From assembly GCA_900465685.1 (NCBI GenBank), contig UEGR01000003.1, forward strand, positions 548,997 to 612,996: a stretch of 64,000 nt of DNA, written 5' to 3'. The notes under the pieces were generated by a model. It worked only from the letters and a program-made list of their open reading frames with translations. It made no database searches and was not told the origin of the DNA. The stretch's first letter is position 1. The number at the start of each line of letters is the position of its first letter. Source of the DNA: Hyphomicrobiales bacterium (GTDB taxonomy: Bacteria; Pseudomonadota; Alphaproteobacteria; Rhizobiales; Rhizobiaceae). The translations under genes and the position numbers were made by a program. Shown here in pieces: positions 61,926-64,000 of the stretch.

Positions 61926-64000
61926 TTGAACCTCGACCATTCGGCGGAAATTGCAAGCGGCACCGGAGCAAGCGATATCGGAACGCGCGATATCAGGGAA
62001 AGCAAGCCCGACAATCTCTCCATCTGCCGTCTTTGCGCCGACGTTGCTGTGATCGCCTGGGATATTCCAAGCCCGGCACGCCAGTCGACCAAATGCGCGC
62101 TTGAAATGCCTGTCCAGCCGGTACCGCTGCTGAGCGTCGGCATTCCGCTGGAAAGTGGCGGTACACGCATGTTCTGGGCTATGCGCACCGGCACCGAACC
62201 TGTTGAATTTGCGCTTTCTGCGGGCTCCCTCGGCCCCACGGTTCAGTCCATTCTCTATCCGGCCAATGAGCTTGCATCCTTTGATAGCGAACGCATGCTG
62301 TCAGACCTGACCTTGCCGGGGCATATCAAGCTGCTTTCGACCATTTTGACCACATGGCGCAGCGCTTTCCGCCTGTCGCGCAATCAGACTTTTGCAGCGC
62401 TTGTTCGCGACATCACGCTGGCGCTGACACCTGAGCCGCGCGAAATCCAGAACTGCGGCCAGCCGGTTGCCGGGCATCATCTGCTGGAGACTGCTGTCGA
62501 TCCGATGCTGGGCGAAATTTCAGCCATCTATGGCGTCAGCAATGGAAGCGTCATCGTTATCCCTCCGCGCTTCACGGTCGGCCAGCAGTCGCACAAGGCG
62601 TGGCAGCCCTGCCATCTTCTGGTTGAATCTCCGCAAGCCCTGCCCTCATCGTTCCTGTTCGTGCTGACCGGACAGAAGGGCGTTGCGATCCGTAAATTAT
62701 CCGATGGTCCCTCGGAACCGATGGATTTCGGCAAATGGTGGACGAAATGGCAGGGCAATGCCGATCTGCGCGAATTTCTGGTCAGCCAGCTCGCCAAACT
62801 CGATCCAAGCGGCCCGGCCGTAGCCATTGACCTGCAAAGCCGTTCGCCTCTTCCTGTGCGCCAGATCACACAATCCGCAAGCCATAACCCGGCGGCGGAA
62901 ATCGACCTTGCGCTTGCGCTGGATAACGGGTTGATCGTCGGTGGCTGGTATCACGATCCATCGGCGATGCTCGGCGATATCGAATATCTGCCTGCCAATG
63001 GCAGTGCTATTTCACTGAAAGCCCATTTCCACAAATTTCCCGGCAAGATCGCCAAGCGCGAAGATGCGCCACAGGCCGATGTGACGGGATTTGTCGCGTG
63101 GCTGCCTGCGGCCAAGAACCTTGGCCCGCTTCTGCAACCGCGTTTCCAGATGCGGCTCACATCCGGAGCAACCGCGCCATTGGTCCCTGCCGCGCAGCCA
63201 TTCGAACCGGCAGAGCAGCGTAAGCGGATCTTGCGCGCCGTGCCGCCACAGCATGCACGCCCGAAAGTGTTAGAGACCATTCTCGCTCCCGCTCTGACCG
63301 AAGTGGAAAAGAAGCTGGGCGCGACCGTGCGCATTTCAGAGATCAAGGATTTCGGCACCACGCCCGCCAACCCGGTCGCGTCGATCGTCATCCCGCTTTA
63401 TCGCAATCTCGATTTCCTGCGCTTCCAGTTTTCATCACTGGCAACCGATCCCTGGATCGTCGCCAATGCAGAACTCATTTTCGTTCTCGATTCGCCGGAA
63501 ATACACGACGACACCGAGCATATGCTGGGTGGCCTGCATATCTTGCATGACCTGCCGTTTCGCCTTGTCATCATGAACCGCAATGGCGGTTATGCCCGCG
63601 CCTGCAATGCGGGGGCAAGCGTTGCAACAGGTACGGCCATTGTGATGCTGAATTCCGACGTCGTGCCGGAAAAGCACGGTTGGCTGCAAGAATTGCTGCA
63701 ACCGCTCTTCGACAACAAGCGGCTCGGCGCTATTGGCCCCCGACTTCTGTTTGAAGACGGCTCGCTCCAGCACGCAGGCCTCTATTTTGCCCGTGACCGC
63801 CACGGCGTCTGGCTCAACCATCATTACTACAAGGGCATGCCCGGCAGCTATGCGCCTGCCCTTGTAGGACGCGATGTTCCCGGCGTTACAGGCGCCTGCC
63901 TGATAACGCGCAAGGACATCTTCGATCTGGTCGGTGGTTATACTGAAGACTATGTGATCGGTGACTATGAAGACAGTGATCTCTGCCTGAAAATCCGCCA
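61926..64000 (+). CDS. Large glycosyltransferase family 2 protein (5' part, runs off the window)
   Basis: An open frame of 691 codons continues past position 64000. The start is TTG at 61926 (LNLDHSAEIASG), with AAAGGG about 8 nt upstream; no in-frame ATG occurs earlier. The first roughly 480 residues show no familiar domain and may bind glycan or a partner. A GT-A family 2 domain begins near 486 (PVASIVIPLYRNLDFLRF), with NRNGGYARACNAGASVATGTAIVMLNSDVVP giving the metal-binding SDV motif near 576. It continues with GVTGACLITRKDIFDLVGGYTEDYVIGDYEDSDLCLK, the ED acidic motif. Position after the RTX gene recalls ExpE2 of Sinorhizobium. Confidence 0.85.
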   Translation, partial: MNLDHSAEIASGTGASDIGTRDIRESKPDNLSICRLCADVAVIAWDIPSPARQSTKCALEMPVQPVPLLSVGIPLESGGTRMFWAMRTGTEPVEFALSAGSLGPTVQSILYPANELASFDSERMLSDLTLPGHIKLLSTILTTWRSAFRLSRNQTFAALVRDITLALTPEPREIQNCGQPVAGHHLLETAVDPMLGEISAIYGVSNGSVIVIPPRFTVGQQSHKAWQPCHLLVESPQALPSSFLFVLTGQKGVAIRKLSDGPSEPMDFGKWWTKWQGNADLREFLVSQLAKLDPSGPAVAIDLQSRSPLPVRQITQSASHNPAAEIDLALALDNGLIVGGWYHDPSAMLGDIEYLPANGSAISLKAHFHKFPGKIAKREDAPQADVTGFVAWLPAAKNLGPLLQPRFQMRLTSGATAPLVPAAQPFEPAEQRKRILRAVPPQHARPKVLETILAPALTEVEKKLGATVRISEIKDFGTTPANPVASIVIPLYRNLDFLRFQFSSLATDPWIVANAELIFVLDSPEIHDDTEHMLGGLHILHDLPFRLVIMNRNGGYARACNAGASVATGTAIVMLNSDVVPEKHGWLQELLQPLFDNKRLGAIGPRLLFEDGSLQHAGLYFARDRHGVWLNHHYYKGMPGSYAPALVGRDVPGVTGACLITRKDIFDLVGGYTEDYVIGDYEDSDLCLKIR

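Overview
The window looks like a chromosomal segment of an alphaproteobacterium of the order Rhizobiales, most likely the Brucella/Ochrobactrum group. This rests on gene content (fused MnhA/B antiporter, Anbu cluster, glutathione-independent formaldehyde dehydrogenase, an ExpG/ExpD/ExpE1-like secretion and polysaccharide locus), high G+C coding DNA, and a short dispersed repeat of a kind I associate with this group. The species assignment is inference. I saw no tRNA, rRNA, CRISPR array, insertion sequence or integrase.

Left part (1-26,110). A cytochrome bd locus on the minus strand (GbsR/MarR regulator, cydD, cydC, cydA) runs off the left edge. It is followed by a six-gene Mnh/Mrp/Pha cation/proton antiporter operon, minus strand, almost every junction an ATGA-type overlap. 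Then come an FAD/NAD(P)-binding protein, a nitroreductase, an orphan family 5 solute-binding protein, and the four-gene Anbu cluster (circularly permuted ATP-grasp, alpha-E, transglutaminase, Anbu peptidase). After these lie mogA, a TctD/TctE-like two-component system, and a nitrate/sulfonate/taurine-type ABC transporter.

Middle part (26,278-46,276). This is a mosaic of short units: a FUSC exporter, a MocR regulator divergent from a pyridoxamine-oxidase-like protein, a GH25 lipoprotein, and metA with a structured leader that reads like a reduced S-box (SAM) riboswitch. There is also a 33-residue membrane protein, a MarR/DUF899/VOC stress cluster, a methyltransferase, a DUF488 protein and fdhA. 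It ends with a large PAN-alpha-2-macroglobulin gene followed by pbpC, a periplasmic defence pair.

Right part (46,280-64,000). This is a surface polysaccharide and secretion locus. A minus-strand six-gene operon encodes a coiled-coil glycan-locus protein, a GT2-GT4 double glycosyltransferase, two pyruvyltransferase paralogues, a TIM-barrel glycosidase-like protein and an SGNH-like protein. Next to it are a GT4 gene, a MarR regulator, a type I secretion ABC transporter and its HlyD adaptor, an RTX calcium-binding protein, and a large family 2 glycosyltransferase that leaves the window. One exact 13-bp palindrome, TTCAAATTTTGAA, occurs once in each of the three intergenic control regions of this locus. 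This suggests that the local MarR protein coordinates glycan synthesis with secretion of the RTX protein, as in the Sinorhizobium galactoglucan (exp/wg) system.
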